Below, piece after piece: positions 13,300 to 26,584 of a stretch of DNA of 64,000 nucleotides. The position numbers were made by a program, and so were the translations under genes. Origin of the DNA: Eublepharis macularius (taxonomy: Eukaryota; Chordata; Lepidosauria; Squamata; Eublepharidae); the NCBI RefSeq assembly GCF_028583425.1, contig NC_072793.1:172957681-173021680 (forward strand), read 5' to 3'. Below the pieces are notes generated by a model. It ran no database searches. It saw nothing but the letters and a program-made list of their open reading frames with translations, and was not told where the DNA came from. Positions within the stretch are counted from its first letter, which is position 1, and every line of letters begins with the position of its first letter.

Positions 13300-13760
13300 A
13301 TTTATTTTATTATTTTTTTTTTCAATTTTAATACCGCTTCTCTTCAATTAAGACCTCGAAGCAGTTCACAATTACAACAGTTAAAACCAATACAAAAATA
13401 TAATATTCAATAAAATCAGAATAAAACAACAGCCTAATACAAATAATTAAAAGCCACTCTAGTCCCAACTCCAGTTTATAAAACTTTGTGGATAAGATAA
13501 AAAATTGCAAGTAGAGAAAATACACAGCAATTTGCCTCACAAAAGACTATTAGATAGCAAAGGCACGCCGGAATACTTCTGCCTTGCAGAGTTTCCGAAA
13601 TATCAACAGGTCCTGCTGAACATGAGTGCCTTCCGACAGTGCATCCCAAAGGGAGGCCGCCACAATCATAAAGGCCCTCTTCTTGGTGGAAGAAAGTTGT
13701 GCCACTCCAGGGCCAGGAGCCAACATCAAGCCCTGCAAAGACTAACAAAGCAGGCATGGG
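13300..13760 (-). repeat. LINE 3' region (CR1/L2-type), minus
   Basis: On the minus strand, CCTGGAGTGGCACAAC and GGGATGCACTGTCGG are followed by an AT-rich 3' part ending near an ATTAAAATTG stretch at 13325. This is the same LINE group as 10560-11140 in opposite orientation. Confidence 0.6.
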
Positions 13761-14837
13761 GCTTCACGATGCAGGGGCTGCTGAGGGAGTCCCCATCATT
13801 CTGTGCATCTGGTGGGGTGCCTCAGTGTAAGTCTGGGAAAGAAGAGGGCGGTGAACGTGGGTGTCCTTGGAGGCCAGGAACACAAAGGAGAACCCGATGA
13901 GCAGATCTTGCCATGTGGAGCTCAACAGCACCCCTGGAGGGGGTTTCGTCTCCATTGGCTGCCCTGGAACACCATCAGATGTTCAAGCATGTGCTTTGAA
14001 GCAGCATGAATAACAGCAGCCCAACCCAAAGCAGAAAATCCGAAAGTGGCCCCAAGACACTGGGGTAGACCCTGGAGTCTGGGGGTAGAGTGAAGTCCTG
14101 GGCCCTGGACTGATCTCCTCATAGCCCCACTGGCACCCTTCCCTCTGTTCAGAGCCTGTTGCTTCAGGGAGGAATATTCACATACACACAGCCCCCCACA
14201 CACACACACTTGTATCCAGAAGGGCTCCACTCCAGGGTGGCTGAAGCTGACCCACCGAATTCTTGGGCGGGGGGAATGGTCTTCTGTGGGCACCACTGTC
14301 AAGGCTCTGGGCCAGGGTACTGAGGCTGAAGAGCCCCTTCCTCTCCTTCCACAGCAGGTGGCCTACTGGATGCCCAGCAGATGGGCCGTGGTCCGGGCCG
14401 AGGCTGTCTCCCTCAGCATCTCCCTGCTGCAGTTTGCTCTCTTTCTGCCATCTTTTCATGCAAGTAATTCACCCAGGTCTTGCCTACTCTGTCTAGGGGC
14501 AGTTCCTTGGGGTTTGGAGATGGGCTTGGGGAGGAGAAATGAGGGAGAGATTTCAGGCTCCTGTGCATATGGAGAAAGCCCCATGGAGCTCTGTCACTCT
14601 TTGAGTAAACAAGGACAGGATCTGGCTAACTGGCTGGCTGGATCAGGGCCGAAGAATGGGGGGTGTTTAATGTTAAAAGATAAGCCTCACATTCTCCATC
14701 TGGTAAAGAGGAGGCGGCGTTTTGGTAAGAAACGTGGCTGGCTCAGAAGTTTCTTTGGTTACATCTGGCTACGTAGAGATGGGAGAACTTCTGCAATCAG
14801 GTAAGTGGCCGGTGGAGGGCTGTCTGCCGAAATGCAG
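13761..14837. other. Interval before unit B
   Basis: Moderately GC-rich with several chance frames on both strands, the longest 172 codons at 14286-14804. No domain is recognised and no splice-linked exon is seen. Part of it (near 14505-14640) may be a diverged family D repeat. Confidence 0.4.
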
Positions 14838-15999
14838 TTGGTAGCAGTTTGGCATGCTGGGGCTAATAGGGCAATCTGCAGCCTATCTAGCTACAAGACC
14901 TGGCTGGCCTCTGACCTTTCCATCTTTCCCGCTGCTGCTATTGTTTCTTGACAGCAAGGAACGTGTACCAGCTTGTCTGTGTGCATGTGTGTGTATGCAC
15001 ATGCTGCAGGGCAAAGGATTGAACTAGTTTGGATTTTGGACTCTGCCTGCTCTCAGGTTTGTGGTCTTGGCCCTGGCATTCTGTCTTATATTTACACCTT
15101 TTGCTTTGTTTTGACAGCTGCATACACTGTGTTTTACCCCCACCCTGTTTTATCTCGAGGTGGATTGGGCCGAAAGCGAATGCCTGCCCTAAGATTACCA
15201 AACGTACAGCTAAATTTCTTTGAAATGACCGTCCAAACGTTTTCCAGAAATTAATTGACGGCAGAAGGCCTGGAATAAGGGGCTCAACAATATTACTGGG
15301 GAAAGGAGTTTGAGAGTTTACAGGGACCTACTTTGCATGCGTCCCTACCAAACATGTGTCTGACAGAGCAGGCTCCCAACACAGCACCATCAGAATATAT
15401 CAATCCGTTGTGAGATTGCTATGTGGGATTTGCCGCTTCTTTGATGCGTACACACTATGGAGAGGGTCTGGGCACTGCCCTGTTGCTAAGAGTGCCACTG
15501 CATGGGGGGGGGGGGGGTATCCTTAGCTTTTGGCCAGGGCCTTTCAGAGGTGGGGGAGGCAGCAGGAGGTGGGAAGAGACCAGTAATGGAACTGACACTG
15601 GATGTGGGGGCTCGCTCTTCCAGGTGGGTTCCCTGTACCCATTTAAGTTTTAAGCAACAGCCAGTATATACCACTACATTTTAGGAGCCGGTGTAGTTGT
15701 GGGTGAGATGGGGGGAGTAAAATGCTTGTTTTAAAAATTTGCTCCTAAGGATTCCTTTTTGGTAAATGTTGCTGCCATTTGGGATCAGAAGTCTAGAGGG
15801 ATCTTTGAAAGGAAAGACAAAGCCTAGATTTAAACTGGGGTCGGGAGGGGTGGGGGGACCCAAGACTTGGAAAACGTAAAACAAAAGTCTATTTACATGA
15901 AGGGAAACCCCCAGTGATGTATTTTTAATTTCCCACCGTCCTGTTAAAATAGGCCCCACACAGCCTGCCCCGTGGATGCGGGTGACCTTGATTCGTTTG

Positions 16000-16640
16000 A
16001 TGGCTGATTCGTTTGGTGGCACCCGCCGGACGTTTCTCTGCCTCGGAGGCGCCCTTTCCATTCTCTCCCCCGGGTCCCTTTTGCACTGGGGAGAGTCCCC
16101 TCCAAGGGTTAAAGCGACCGAGTCCAAAGTCCTAGACAGGCACATGGGGGGGGGGTTGGGGAGCCATTTCCTGTCCCCCCACGTTTCCCAGGCTGAATCT
16201 GCAATGGCCGGGAGAGATCTGGTGAGCTCAGAGGGGCTGGAGGGGGTTGCAATGAAAGACCTAAATAAGAGGCGGTGTGTGTGTGTGTGGGGGAGGGTTA
16301 ATGGGGAGGGGGCTGCCACCCCTCTGGTGCCTTCCCCCCTGGATCAGAAAGAGACGATTTGTGCCTAGGCAAAGAGCAGCCGGAGAAGAAAGACCCGCAG
16401 GAGGCCCGAAGAGGAAAGGGAATTCCTTACCCCTTTGGATTGGGGGGGGCGCGATGGGATGCAGCAGGAGGGGCAAGAGATTGGGGGGGCAGAGAAAGGA
16501 GACCCCCACACACAAACACACACACTCCCCCGCCGTCCGCCTCTTTCCAGCCTGGCCCCAGCAGGGCTTTCCTTCCTTCCCCATCAGGCTCCCAAGCAAC
16601 GCGGCCATGTCTTTTGTTCTTTAGAAAACTGATGTGGGTA
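16000..16640 (+). promoter_or_regulatory. Putative 5' flank and promoter of unit B
   Basis: A GC-rich segment with CpG sites, aligned with 4250-5060 through AAGGGTTAAAG, GGGAGCCATTTCCTG and CAGCCTGGCCCCAGCAG. It contains (GT)n, (CA)n and G/C runs. The exact transcription start is not visible. Confidence 0.35.
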
Positions 16641-18175
16641 CGTTAAAGTAGCCTCCCCCCCCCTACTCACGCTCCACTCCCTTTCTCTTTTTCCCTTTTC
16701 TGTTTGCAGATCTGGCCCTCTCTAAGCCGTGAGCTGCTTTTCTACTCCTCTGGGTGTGTGGGAAGAGGGAGGGGGTTCTTTCCATGCTCCCAGTGATAGT
16801 GAACCAGAATTTCAGAGTCAGCAATGCCTGGTGATGGAGAGAGAAAGAGAGACAAAGTCCCCATCCGGCACACCTTAAAAACACGAGCCTCTGCCCTGAT
16901 TCATACAAGCAGACATGAGGCAAAAACTTTCTCCTTGTAATGCTAGTTTTCTGTGTGCAAGGATTTTTCCATTATGCAAAAAGAAGCATTTGTAGTTGCC
17001 ACGGGTTTAAGCCTCCCAGCCTTGAGCTAGGAAGCCCAATTCTAGACTCTTAGGGCCTTCTCACCCTCTGACCCATCCTCAATAGCCGAGTCTGCATGGT
17101 CTATTTTCCTGGTTCAGTTCCCATACTGCAGCGTTTTTCCCCTGACCATCTGCACCAGATTTGCCACCATGAGTATTCACTATGCAGTTTTTCTGCAGCT
17201 TTCCTGGGAGCGCTTATACCACGACTTTTAAAATTAAGAAGCCGCCTTGCTGTCTCCTGTTCCCCCATCCATGCACATTCTTTACTCGGTTTTGAGGTGT
17301 TCCTCCGTCTCCCATCCATGCCCACTTCATTGCGATTGGCTACTCTACCCAGTTGCCACTCCCTCTCTCCTCCTTTCCATCTCCCCTCCCCTCCTCTCCT
17401 TCCTCTTTTTAAAAAAAATGTTAAGTCCAGCTCAGGATCGATGAGTCATTGGCTTGAAAGCTGGGAGGGGGAAATTCCCTTTTCATTCCTTTTGAAGAGA
17501 TCGTACTACTGAAATTGACCGAGCTTCATCAATTTCACTTCCTACTTAAGTCAATTTCACCCTATTTCCATCTCCTCTTGTTGCAAGTAGAAAGTTTTTA
17601 AAAAGCTGCCTCCTTGTTGAGGGTGAGCAGCTTGTCATTGTCTGTGCCCCCCTGCCCCCAGTTCTCAACCTGAGAACCAACCAGAATGGAGCTGGCCGAG
17701 TATGACCAAAAAACCCTGCTGGGGCTGCACAGACCAAACATGAGATATGCAATCAGCCACATACAAGCTGATTCCGTACCTTTCGGCTTCAGGGATAGTG
17801 AAGAGTTATGTCTCTGATGCAGAAGGGGCTAATGTGTGGAGGCCAGGGGAGTTGGGCTTTCTCAGAGGGGAGGACAGAGTGGTGTAGCTTCTGGCAGATC
17901 AGGGACTCAGAGCCCAGGAGTGGATTTGCTGTTGTTGGGAGGAAACATGGTCAGAAGGGGAGGGGGAAGGATGGGAAAGGTGAGACCTTTCCCCCATACA
18001 GAATGGTTGCATTGGGGGGGGGAGTGATGATGGACTAAAGACTGGAGCCTTCCTAGATCAAACCCTGGAACTTGAATTGTGCTGTGAAGCTAATTGGGAG
18101 AGAGGTTCACTTTGAGAGACTGTGTGCGCCACACAAAAAGGGTTTTCCCATAATTGTTGTTTCTTGCCCTCTCAG

Positions 18176-18260
18176 GCAGCAGCAGAAAGGCACCCTTGAT
18201 GCCTTCTCTGCCATCTCCTCCATGTGGTAATGGAAAGCAGCCACTATGAAGCCCGCTCAG
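18176..18260 (+). CDS. Unit B leader coding exon (M-K-P-A-Q)
   Basis: Acceptor TTGCCCTCTCAG, start codon at 18246, donor CAG|GTAAGG. Its 5' untranslated part (GCAGCAGCAGAAAGGC) aligns with unit A. Unit B has no KRAB-A exon of its own. The first downstream acceptor of matching phase with KRAB sequence is unit C at 24416, so this leader survives as a possible alternative first exon. Without such splicing it is part of a pseudogene. Confidence 0.6.
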
Positions 18261-18734
18261 GTAAGGGGAGGGAGTCCCTGGGAAGACCTTCAGCAGAGGT
18301 CAGGCATGGTTCCTTCTCTATTTCAAAGCTCAGAGGACTGGTCTCCTTGCCCTTGGTTTTTGTCACAGCCTGTCTTGGATTACAGGTGTAGGGACACCCC
18401 AACATGGACAATAATACAATATTGTTTACCGTCCTCCAGGTAGGACCTGCAGTTTCCCTGGGATCATAGCTAGTCTGCAGAATACAGAGACTTGGGCGCA
18501 TGCTATGGCATCACCTGCTGAGCTCCCTCTTCAAACTCCGCCCTCCCTAGGCACCACTTCCCAAATCTCCAGGAATTCCCCAAGCCGGAATTCACAGTCC
18601 TAGCGGAGAGCTAAATTTTGTGTGATGCAGAAAGTTCCTCAGCCAAACTAAAAAGGTGTATGTGGGAGGAGTGATGCCCTCCTTAGAAGGCCTGGCAGAA
18701 GCCCACTTTGACAACCTGAACATAGCAGTTGAAG

Positions 18735-18930
18735 AGACGCTATACATTTATTGTTCATGTCCATAGAGATCCAAAGCAGCTTGCATCATTTTCCTCTTCC
18801 TTTGTTTTATCCTCACAACAACCCTGTGAGGTAGGTTTACGCGGTGGGGTGTGACTGGCCCAAGGTCACCTAGTGGATTCCGTGGCAGAGTGAGAATTCG
18901 AACCTGGGTCTCCCAGATCCTAGTCTAGCC
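18735..18930 (-). repeat. Sauria-type SINE, minus
   Basis: On the plus strand, TCCTCACAACAACCCTGTGAGG, GGCCCAAGGTCACCTAG and CGAACCTGGGTCTCCCAG are the reverse complement of a tRNA-derived SINE body and head. Confidence 0.8.
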
Positions 18931-20047
18931 ATTTAATAAGGCTGATACGTTCGCTGTAGTGAAAAAGATCTGGAGTTGTACCAAGACATGGTGGGGTAAA
19001 GCAGCAAGGCTGCTGTACCCTGGAAATAGAAAGGCCAGAAAATCCCAAACTGATTATGGGATGAAATAGTTTCCAAGGGGAACCAAATGGCACATCTGTC
19101 ATTTCCAAAGAAACTAGTTGTTAGTGGAGAGGCAAGTAATCAGAAATTCAGATTTCTGTAGGAAATCCCAGACTGGGGATTGGGATATGATTTTTCTTGA
19201 TGATCCCCTCCCCAGAATTGGAATCCAGATGTTGCCCAGCCCAGAAGTGCTCTGGGGGGGGGGATCAAAATGACCAATGACCTCTGTTCAATATTTTTTG
19301 GATGTAACTTGTTTTCGAATGTCATGCAGCAACTCTCTGAAGGTCCCATTTAAAAAAAATTAGGCTCTTTCCTGCTGATCCAAAAATCTGTTGAGGTGGT
19401 ACACGCAAATCAAAAAGGAGGGGGGAAGACAGACGCAGCAGCAGAGAATCCAAGGAGCAGAGGTTGTTCTAACTCCAGATCTGAGCTCTTCCCAACTGCT
19501 TGGCTGCGTATTTATTGGGAAGCTGAATACAAAATGGGCTGTTGGAGAAAGAAAAAGTTTGAGGGTCTGGAATAGCGGTACTGTCCCCATGACTGATGGG
19601 AGAGCCACATTCTCAGTTTTCATGCTCGCACAGAGCTTTGGGCTGCTTTTTTTTCTGGATAAAAGCCACAACATTTGCCCCTCCTCCCTAAACAAGCACG
19701 TGTCCTATGTGCTATATTGTTGAAAATGCACTTCTTTGGGAGAGTAGTATTTCTTGGAGCAACCACCATACATGCCCTACTGAATGCCAGCCTAGATTCC
19801 ACACGCTGCAGACTTCAGTAACTGTCCTAGAGAAGTGCCATTTCTTTTCACTTGCCACAAACTACTGACCCATCAGTACAATGTAGGATGGCACAAAGAA
19901 GTTTTCCAAGAAAGACTTTTGAAAGTGTGTCCAGACACCAAGCCTTTGAATTTTTAAAACTGTCTACAGGATTTAATTTAGTTCATTCCTTAATGTCCGT
20001 GCTCCATTTTTACACAATGTTTATGTCAAGTTTCTCTTTCTTTCAGC

Positions 20048-20735
20048 AGGAGGTATGCTAAACATTCACAGGAGGAGAAAAAATCGAAATGCCTGGGTAT
20101 GGAAAACGTTCAGTGTGGAAACCTTACTTCCCATGAAAGAATGCACCTAGGGGAGAAACTATCTAAGTGCCTCAGGTCTGGAAAAAGCTTCAGGCATTTA
20201 TATGGCTTCTCCTCAGTGTGGAAAGAACTTCAGTCTCCGGGGAATCTTTACTAACCATCAAAGAATTCACACAGGGGAGAAACCATTGGATAGAAAGATT
20301 CCGTACCTTCCCATTAAAGAACTGACATAGGGAAGAAACCATCTAAATGCTTCAGGTGTGTAAAAAGCTTCAAGCATTTATATGGCTTCTCCCCAGTGTG
20401 GAAAGAGCTTCATTTACAGAGGAATCTTTACTGACCATCAAAGAATTCACACAGGAGAGAAACCATTGGACAAAAAGGTTCTGTAAGTTCCCATGGAGAA
20501 ATTCATATAGGAAAGAAACCATATAAATGCCTTGTGTGTGGAAAAAGCTTCAGGCATTTATATGGCTTCTCCCCAGTGTGGAAAGAGCTTCAGTTGCATA
20601 GGTATCTTTACTTACCATCAAAGAATTCACACAGGGAAGAAACCATTGAACAGAAAGATTCCATAACTTCTCATGAAAGAATTTACAAAGGGAAGAAACC
20701 ATAGATTGTCTGGAGTGTGGAAAGGCATTGCACCA
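20048..20735 (+). pseudogene. Unit B zinc-finger exon, wrecked
   Basis: After the acceptor TTTCTTTCAGCAG, the sequence keeps many finger blocks (GTGTGGAAAGAGCTTC, CATCAAAGAATTCACACAGG), but no frame stays open for more than about one finger. From 20151 to about 20700 it is three tandem repeats of 180 bp. Each has a half finger, an inverted linker and a second finger. The same inverted-linker structure is in unit 0 at 1-85, so it arose before those units separated. The absent KRAB exon and broken frames make this a dead copy. Confidence 0.85.
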
Positions 20736-20789
20736 AAGTAATTTGGATTAGCCAATATTATAACACCTCTGATTGATTTATGGTGCAGC

Positions 20790-21385
20790 CTCTTTCAGAC
20801 TATTGAGTGCAGTTCTGGTCACCATATTTCCAAAAGGACAATGGAGATCTGGAAAAAGTAAAGAAGAGAGAAACCAGGGAGATTAAGTGGGTTTGGCACC
20901 TTTCCTATGAGGAAAGGCTAGAGAACGTGGGACTTTCAGTTTCAAAAGGAGGCAAATAATTAAGCATGGGATAGAGAGGAGGAAGAATTTTTTTCTCCCT
21001 CTCCCAAAATACTAGGACTCAAGGACATTTAATGAAGTTGATAAGTAGTAAATTCAGGATGGACAAAAGGAAATGCTTCTTCACTCAAGTGATCAAAATA
21101 TGGAATTTTCTGCCAGAGGATATAGTGATAGGCATAGGCATAAATAGCTTTAAAAGGGGATTAGACAGAGTCATGGTGGAGAGGTCTATTAGTGGCTACT
21201 AGCTGCGACAACTAAAGGGAACCTTCACATTCACAGGGAGTAACATCTGGGTATGAGTGTCAGGAGACAACATTAGTAGAAGGCCTCAGCATCTATACCC
21301 TGTGGTTGGACTTCCAGAGTAACTAGTGGATGTCTGTGTAAGGCAGGATGCTGGACATAGATGGACCAGCAAGGCTCTGTTTCCC
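20790..21385 (+). repeat. CR1/L2-type LINE 3' end
   Basis: Blocks CCTATGAGGAAAGGCTAGAG, TTTTTCTCCCTCTCCC and GGAATTTTCTGCCAGAGGAT lead to TGGACATAGATGGACCAGC, the classic ordered 3' part of this LINE group. It inserted just downstream of the unit B fingers. Diverged, without an open frame. Confidence 0.8.
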
Positions 21386-22975
21386 TGTGCCTTTTCCCTG
21401 CCAGGCGCTTGACAGTTGGACATCTGTACATGTTTGCACTTCTTTTAGGTCCCAAGAGCTGTGAGATGTTCATGAGAATACAAACAAAAACTGTGAAATT
21501 CAGCACACAGAACCGCAGGCCAGAGAATCCAAAAGCACTTGTAGTCCACCCCATGGCTGCTGGGAAAGATGACCTTGATAAAATGGCAGCCTAGCTGTCA
21601 AATCCCAGTAAGTGGTTATGAGATCCCTGGTCATTAATTCTGAGATCTGTGGGGCAAAAGGGACTGGGGTTGGTGGACCCTGCCAGATGTTACGGATGGC
21701 CCCTGTGAGTAGCACGGTCTAAGGCCCCCGAAGTCACCAGGATGGCCAACAAGAATGACACCGAGGTTTTCCTCTTGCCATCCTCTGAGCGGAGATCATC
21801 TACCAGGGCCAAAGATGCATCCTCTTGACCCCCACACCAGTCTGAATGACAGACCAAGAGGGGTGAAGCAGCAGAAACTGGTGAAGGTAGAAGGATTTTC
21901 TCTCTATTTTCCACGTCTTTTCTCTCCAGTTCCAAGTATCTGCAGCATAAAACTAGTCCGAAAGGACCCTACTGCTGTGGTTGTAAGCCGTGTGAATGGC
22001 AACAGTCAGGTAAACCCCTCAGCATCCGCGCTTCCGCCATTGGCTCCTTTTGGAACAGACATTCCCTCTCTTCCTTAGCTGACAGCTGGACAAATGTGCT
22101 TGTAAAACCGGAAGGCCTTTAGCCATAAATCCCAGCCCCCACCCCAGTGGAAAAAGCTTCATTGCTGACCCTTGGGCCCAACTTCAAGGGAGGTTTGCTC
22201 CCAAACCACCTGTTTCTGAATAACGAGGTATTCCCCAGTAAGGTTGCCAGTTGGCTTATGAAAAATACTGAACCCTGGGGAGAGGGGGACCCGTGATATG
22301 CACTTTTGGAAGGATCCAGAAGTGAGATCATTGCACAAGCCTGAGTCTCTCAGCATGTAGCTGGAGGCTGGCGGTGGGGAGCCAGCCTGGCCGACCCAGC
22401 TCTCCCAGGGGCACCCCTCAATGTGGAGCAGAGAGGCAGGGGTGCTGTGGGCCAGACCTATGAGTGGAGCCAGCCTGCCTGTTCTGCAGCGGCGGCGAGT
22501 GCGCCAGCTTCCTGTGTGCCACACTGCTCCCCTTCCTCCCCTTCCCCTCCCTCCCCTCCAGATGTCCGGTACTTTGCGCCCATTTCCCCTGGACAGTCCA
22601 AGAAAATAACCGACTGCCCAGGTGAAAACTGGACAACTCAGCATTGGCAAATTCCTGGGGACTTGGGGGTAGAGCACATGTGCTTCCTCTTTTCAGCACA
22701 TCGTCCCATTTCAAAAAGCATTGAGAGGCAGGACGGTGTCTTTTCCCTGGTAGGTAAAACAGCCACTCAGACAATATAAAGGGTAACTCTGCCTGGTAGA
22801 GGGGCTGAGGGTTTTTACCTCTGGAAGAAGAGAGAGTAACAGTTGTGAGGCCTATCCTTAGTGATTAGGAGCAGACCTGGTACCATTTAGTCCGATTCTT
22901 GGGAAAGGGCAGGCTGGTGTGGGTGGAATTCTGAGAGGATCCAATTTGGTGCCTAGGTAGTGACATCCTGTTTGC
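21386..22975. other. Interval between units B and C
   Basis: No exon with a zinc-finger or KRAB signature. The GC-rich part at 22380-22620 gives overlapping frames on both strands (up to 172 codons) with no recognised domain. Small stretches resemble the family D repeat (TAAGGTTGCCAGTTGG near 22240). Confidence 0.4.
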
Positions 22976-22986
22976 ACCTGCAAGCA

Positions 22987-23032
<46 letters not shown>

Positions 23033-23423
23033 ATACTTTATTGCTTCAGCACAGCCATAGCAAATAACAAGAAAAGTACAATATTATTAATACAAATTAC
23101 TACATAAAATTTAAACCGAAATTGACAAAACTCCATCAAGATCTTTAAATCCATAAAATACATAAAAGCATGTAATATAATATAATACTACTAAAAGGAA
23201 CTTATTGATACCATTAAGTAAAATAAAACTTACTTCCATAGTCTTAACTGTATTTTGTTTACCGATCTTACAAACTTTGCGACTTGCATTGTAATCCATT
23301 TGTCCTTACCTGCCAGCGGCACCACCAATTTATCTTGCTCTGACCTCCCTGGCACCTGTTGCAGAATATTTCTAAGATATTTCTCCTGAATAGTTACAAA
23401 TCTCAGGCAAACCTGCAAGCATT
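22976..23423 (-). mobile_element. 5'-truncated LINE with (TGA)n tail and 13-bp target duplication
   Basis: The direct repeat ACCTGCAAGCATT flanks 22989-23410 on both sides (22976-22988 and 23411-23423). Read on the minus strand, the insertion ends in an AATAAAG-type block and a (TGA)n tail at about 22989-23030, as expected for target-primed reverse transcription. A 62-codon minus-strand frame at its 5' side, ending V-A-K-F-V-R-S-V-N-K, may be the end of the LINE reverse-transcriptase protein; I cannot assign a clade. The intact target duplication suggests a fairly young insertion. Confidence 0.8.
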
Positions 23424-23779
23424 AAGGAGAATTCAAACAACACTCTGAAGCCAGCTTAAATTTGTGTTTCAGCCACAATTCACCTTTGTTGGAGACCTGT
23501 GCTGCTGATCTGTTCTTTAAAACCAACCTGTAAATAAATAAACCTTTGTTATTTACACACAACTCCTGCCTCAGTAATCTCTGTTTTCTTCTTTGCTCAC
23601 GGCAAACGTCACAGCAACAAACTCAGAAAGCTCTTACACTGCCTACCCTAAGAACATCTTGTAACTGGTTTGGGGTGATTTATATATCGAAACAAACCTG
23701 TGCGGGTTGTAGGGCGGCTGGCTGGGGCGGGGAGGAATGTGTGGGGAGGCTGGCCAGAGTATGTGGTGAAATGGCCCGT

Positions 23780-24320
23780 GCAAGCTTCTAAAGTGGAAGC
23801 GGCGGGTGTTTAAGGAATTGGCTCCAAACTTTGATGATAACCAGATCTCTTGGTCTGGAGGTGGCAGGCCTTGATCCTGGGATGTTGTGCCTGCAAAGCA
23901 AAGCAGGTGCTTTACTGTAGAGACACGACCCAAAGTGGCTCCGGAGAGCTTTCACATGGCCTCATCTTACCTCCCCAGCATAGAGGAGTGTTGTATTTCT
24001 GAACAGTCTGATGCGTACAGTATGCCAATATAAACCCCAGCATCTTGCTGAGGAAATTCTGGCATTCCCAGTGTATTTTAAACCATAGCTAGGATTCATC
24101 TCTTATTGTCAGCTTGATTGAATGTTGTCTGGAGCAGCCAGCTGGAAAGCTGATTTAGTATCCCAAGAAACCTGCAGAAGAGGTATAAGCAGGGGAAGAG
24201 CTCCACAGCAGATCCAGGGTGTATGTGGGGGACAGAGCAACTGAGCACAGCCCCTCTGTCTCCAAGGAGGGAGGGGAGGGGAGGACCAAATGTCTCCAGG
24301 GGGCTCTTCTCCCCTCCTCT
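23780..24320 (+). other. Orphan intron segment of a lost unit
   Basis: Aligns with the unit D intron after the KRAB-B exon (34835-35500). Shared blocks are ATGCCTGCAAAGCAAAG, CTTTACTGTAGAGAC, CAGTGTATTTTAAACC and GTCTGGAGCAGCC; the last two also occur in unit A near 7840-7890. Here the segment lies before a KRAB-A exon rather than after one. So a deletion has joined the tail of one unit to the middle of the next near 24320-24360. Confidence 0.6.
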
Positions 24321-24343
24321 TTCTGCTAGTCTTCCAGTATTAA

Positions 24344-25559
<1,216 letters not shown>

Positions 25560-25560
<1 letters not shown>

Positions 25561-26035
25561 AACTTAAAAAAGGATGTGGACAAAATGGAGAGGGTGCAGA
25601 GGAGAGTGACGAGGATAATCAGGGGTCTGGAGACTGAGCCCTATAAGGAAAGGCTGAGGGCCTTGGGAATGTTTAGTTTGGAGGAGACTGAGGGGGGACA
25701 TGATTGCTCTCTTTAAGTATTTGAAAGGCTGTTATTTGGAGGAGGGCAGGGAGCTGTTCCAGTTGGCAGCAGAGGGTAGGAACTGAAGCAATGGGCTTAA
25801 ATTACATGCAGAAAGGTACCGGCTGGATATTAGGAAGAACTTTTTCATGGTCAGAGTAGTTCAAAAGTGGAATCAGCTGCCTAGGGAGGTGGTGAGCTCC
25901 CCTTCACTGATAGTTTTCAAGAAGAGGCTGGATGAATATTTGTCAGAGATGCTTTAGGCTGATCCTACACTGGGCAGGGGGTTGGACTAGATGGTCTGTA
26001 TGGCCCCTTCCAACTCTATGATTCTATGAACTAGT
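25560..26035 (+). mobile_element. CR1 LINE, 3' fragment
   Basis: Contains GGCTGGATATTAGGAAGAAC, GTGGAATCAGCTGCCTAGGG and GGTTGGACTAGATGGTCTG, and ends in the CR1-specific TCTATGATTCTATG repeat. About 475 bp, 5'-truncated, frames closed, inserted in the unit C intron. Confidence 0.9.
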
Positions 26036-26039
26036 TGCC

Positions 26040-26580
26040 CACCTAAACAGACCCAAATATTATGCAGATTTCTGTTCTCAAGAATGTGGGCAAAGTTTAT
26101 CAAGCTGAATAAGTTGTCACTCTTGAAAATGGAAATTTCTTAATGCCTGATAAGTTAGGAAACCATGATGGATACATTTCAGTCTCAGCTTGGCTGGGAG
26201 GAGGCACAGAACTTCCAGTGCCAGGTGGATGATTCTTGACTCCATATTGTACTCCACCCCACCCGTAACTTGCATGTTATGTATTTCTGAGGGAACCTAG
26301 CTTAGAATTTCTGAATGGATGTGCACCCAGAGGGATCCTAATTCTGTTTTTTCCCCTCTGATCACAGCCAATTGCATGCTTTCTGGAGCAGTCAGTTGGG
26401 AAGCTGATTTAATACTAAGGGGTCTTAGCAGGGAGAGGGCTCGGTAGCAGATCCTTCAGTGTTTGGGGGAAGAACAAGGACAGGGAAATTGTGGGTCATG
26501 TTGGAGGGGCAAACCAGCTGGGGCAGCGCCCATTCAGATGAAGCACAGGGGTGTTACCCAAATTGCTCTACACATGGAGG
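26040..26580 (+). other. Unit C region that should hold KRAB-B, exon deleted
   Basis: 26040-26368 aligns with unit D 34130-34478 up to the acceptor of the KRAB-B exon (CCCCTCTGATCACAG here, CCCCTCTGATGCAAAG in D). Immediately after the acceptor, the sequence matches the later intron instead (CTTTCTGGAGCAGTCAG, TTGTGGGTCATGTTGGAGGG). The 93-nt B exon and several hundred bases after it are therefore missing. Confidence 0.6.
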
Positions 26581-26584
26581 CCCT

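Larger units (their letters stand above)
14838..20770 (+). other. Tandem duplicated block, copy B
   Basis: Partner of 3250-9780, with the same order of flank, leader exon, intron and finger exon. The offset is about 11.6 kb at the left end, 12.3 kb at the leader exon and 11.4 kb at the finger exon, so the copies have gained or lost sequence between these points. The KRAB-A exon expected between about 19260 and 19850 is missing. Confidence 0.8.

Noticed and set aside
22760-23640. Possible LTR around the 22989 LINE insertion (TATA-like and AATAAA-like sites)
   Set aside because: Spacing and order of the signals do not fit and no direct repeats were found.
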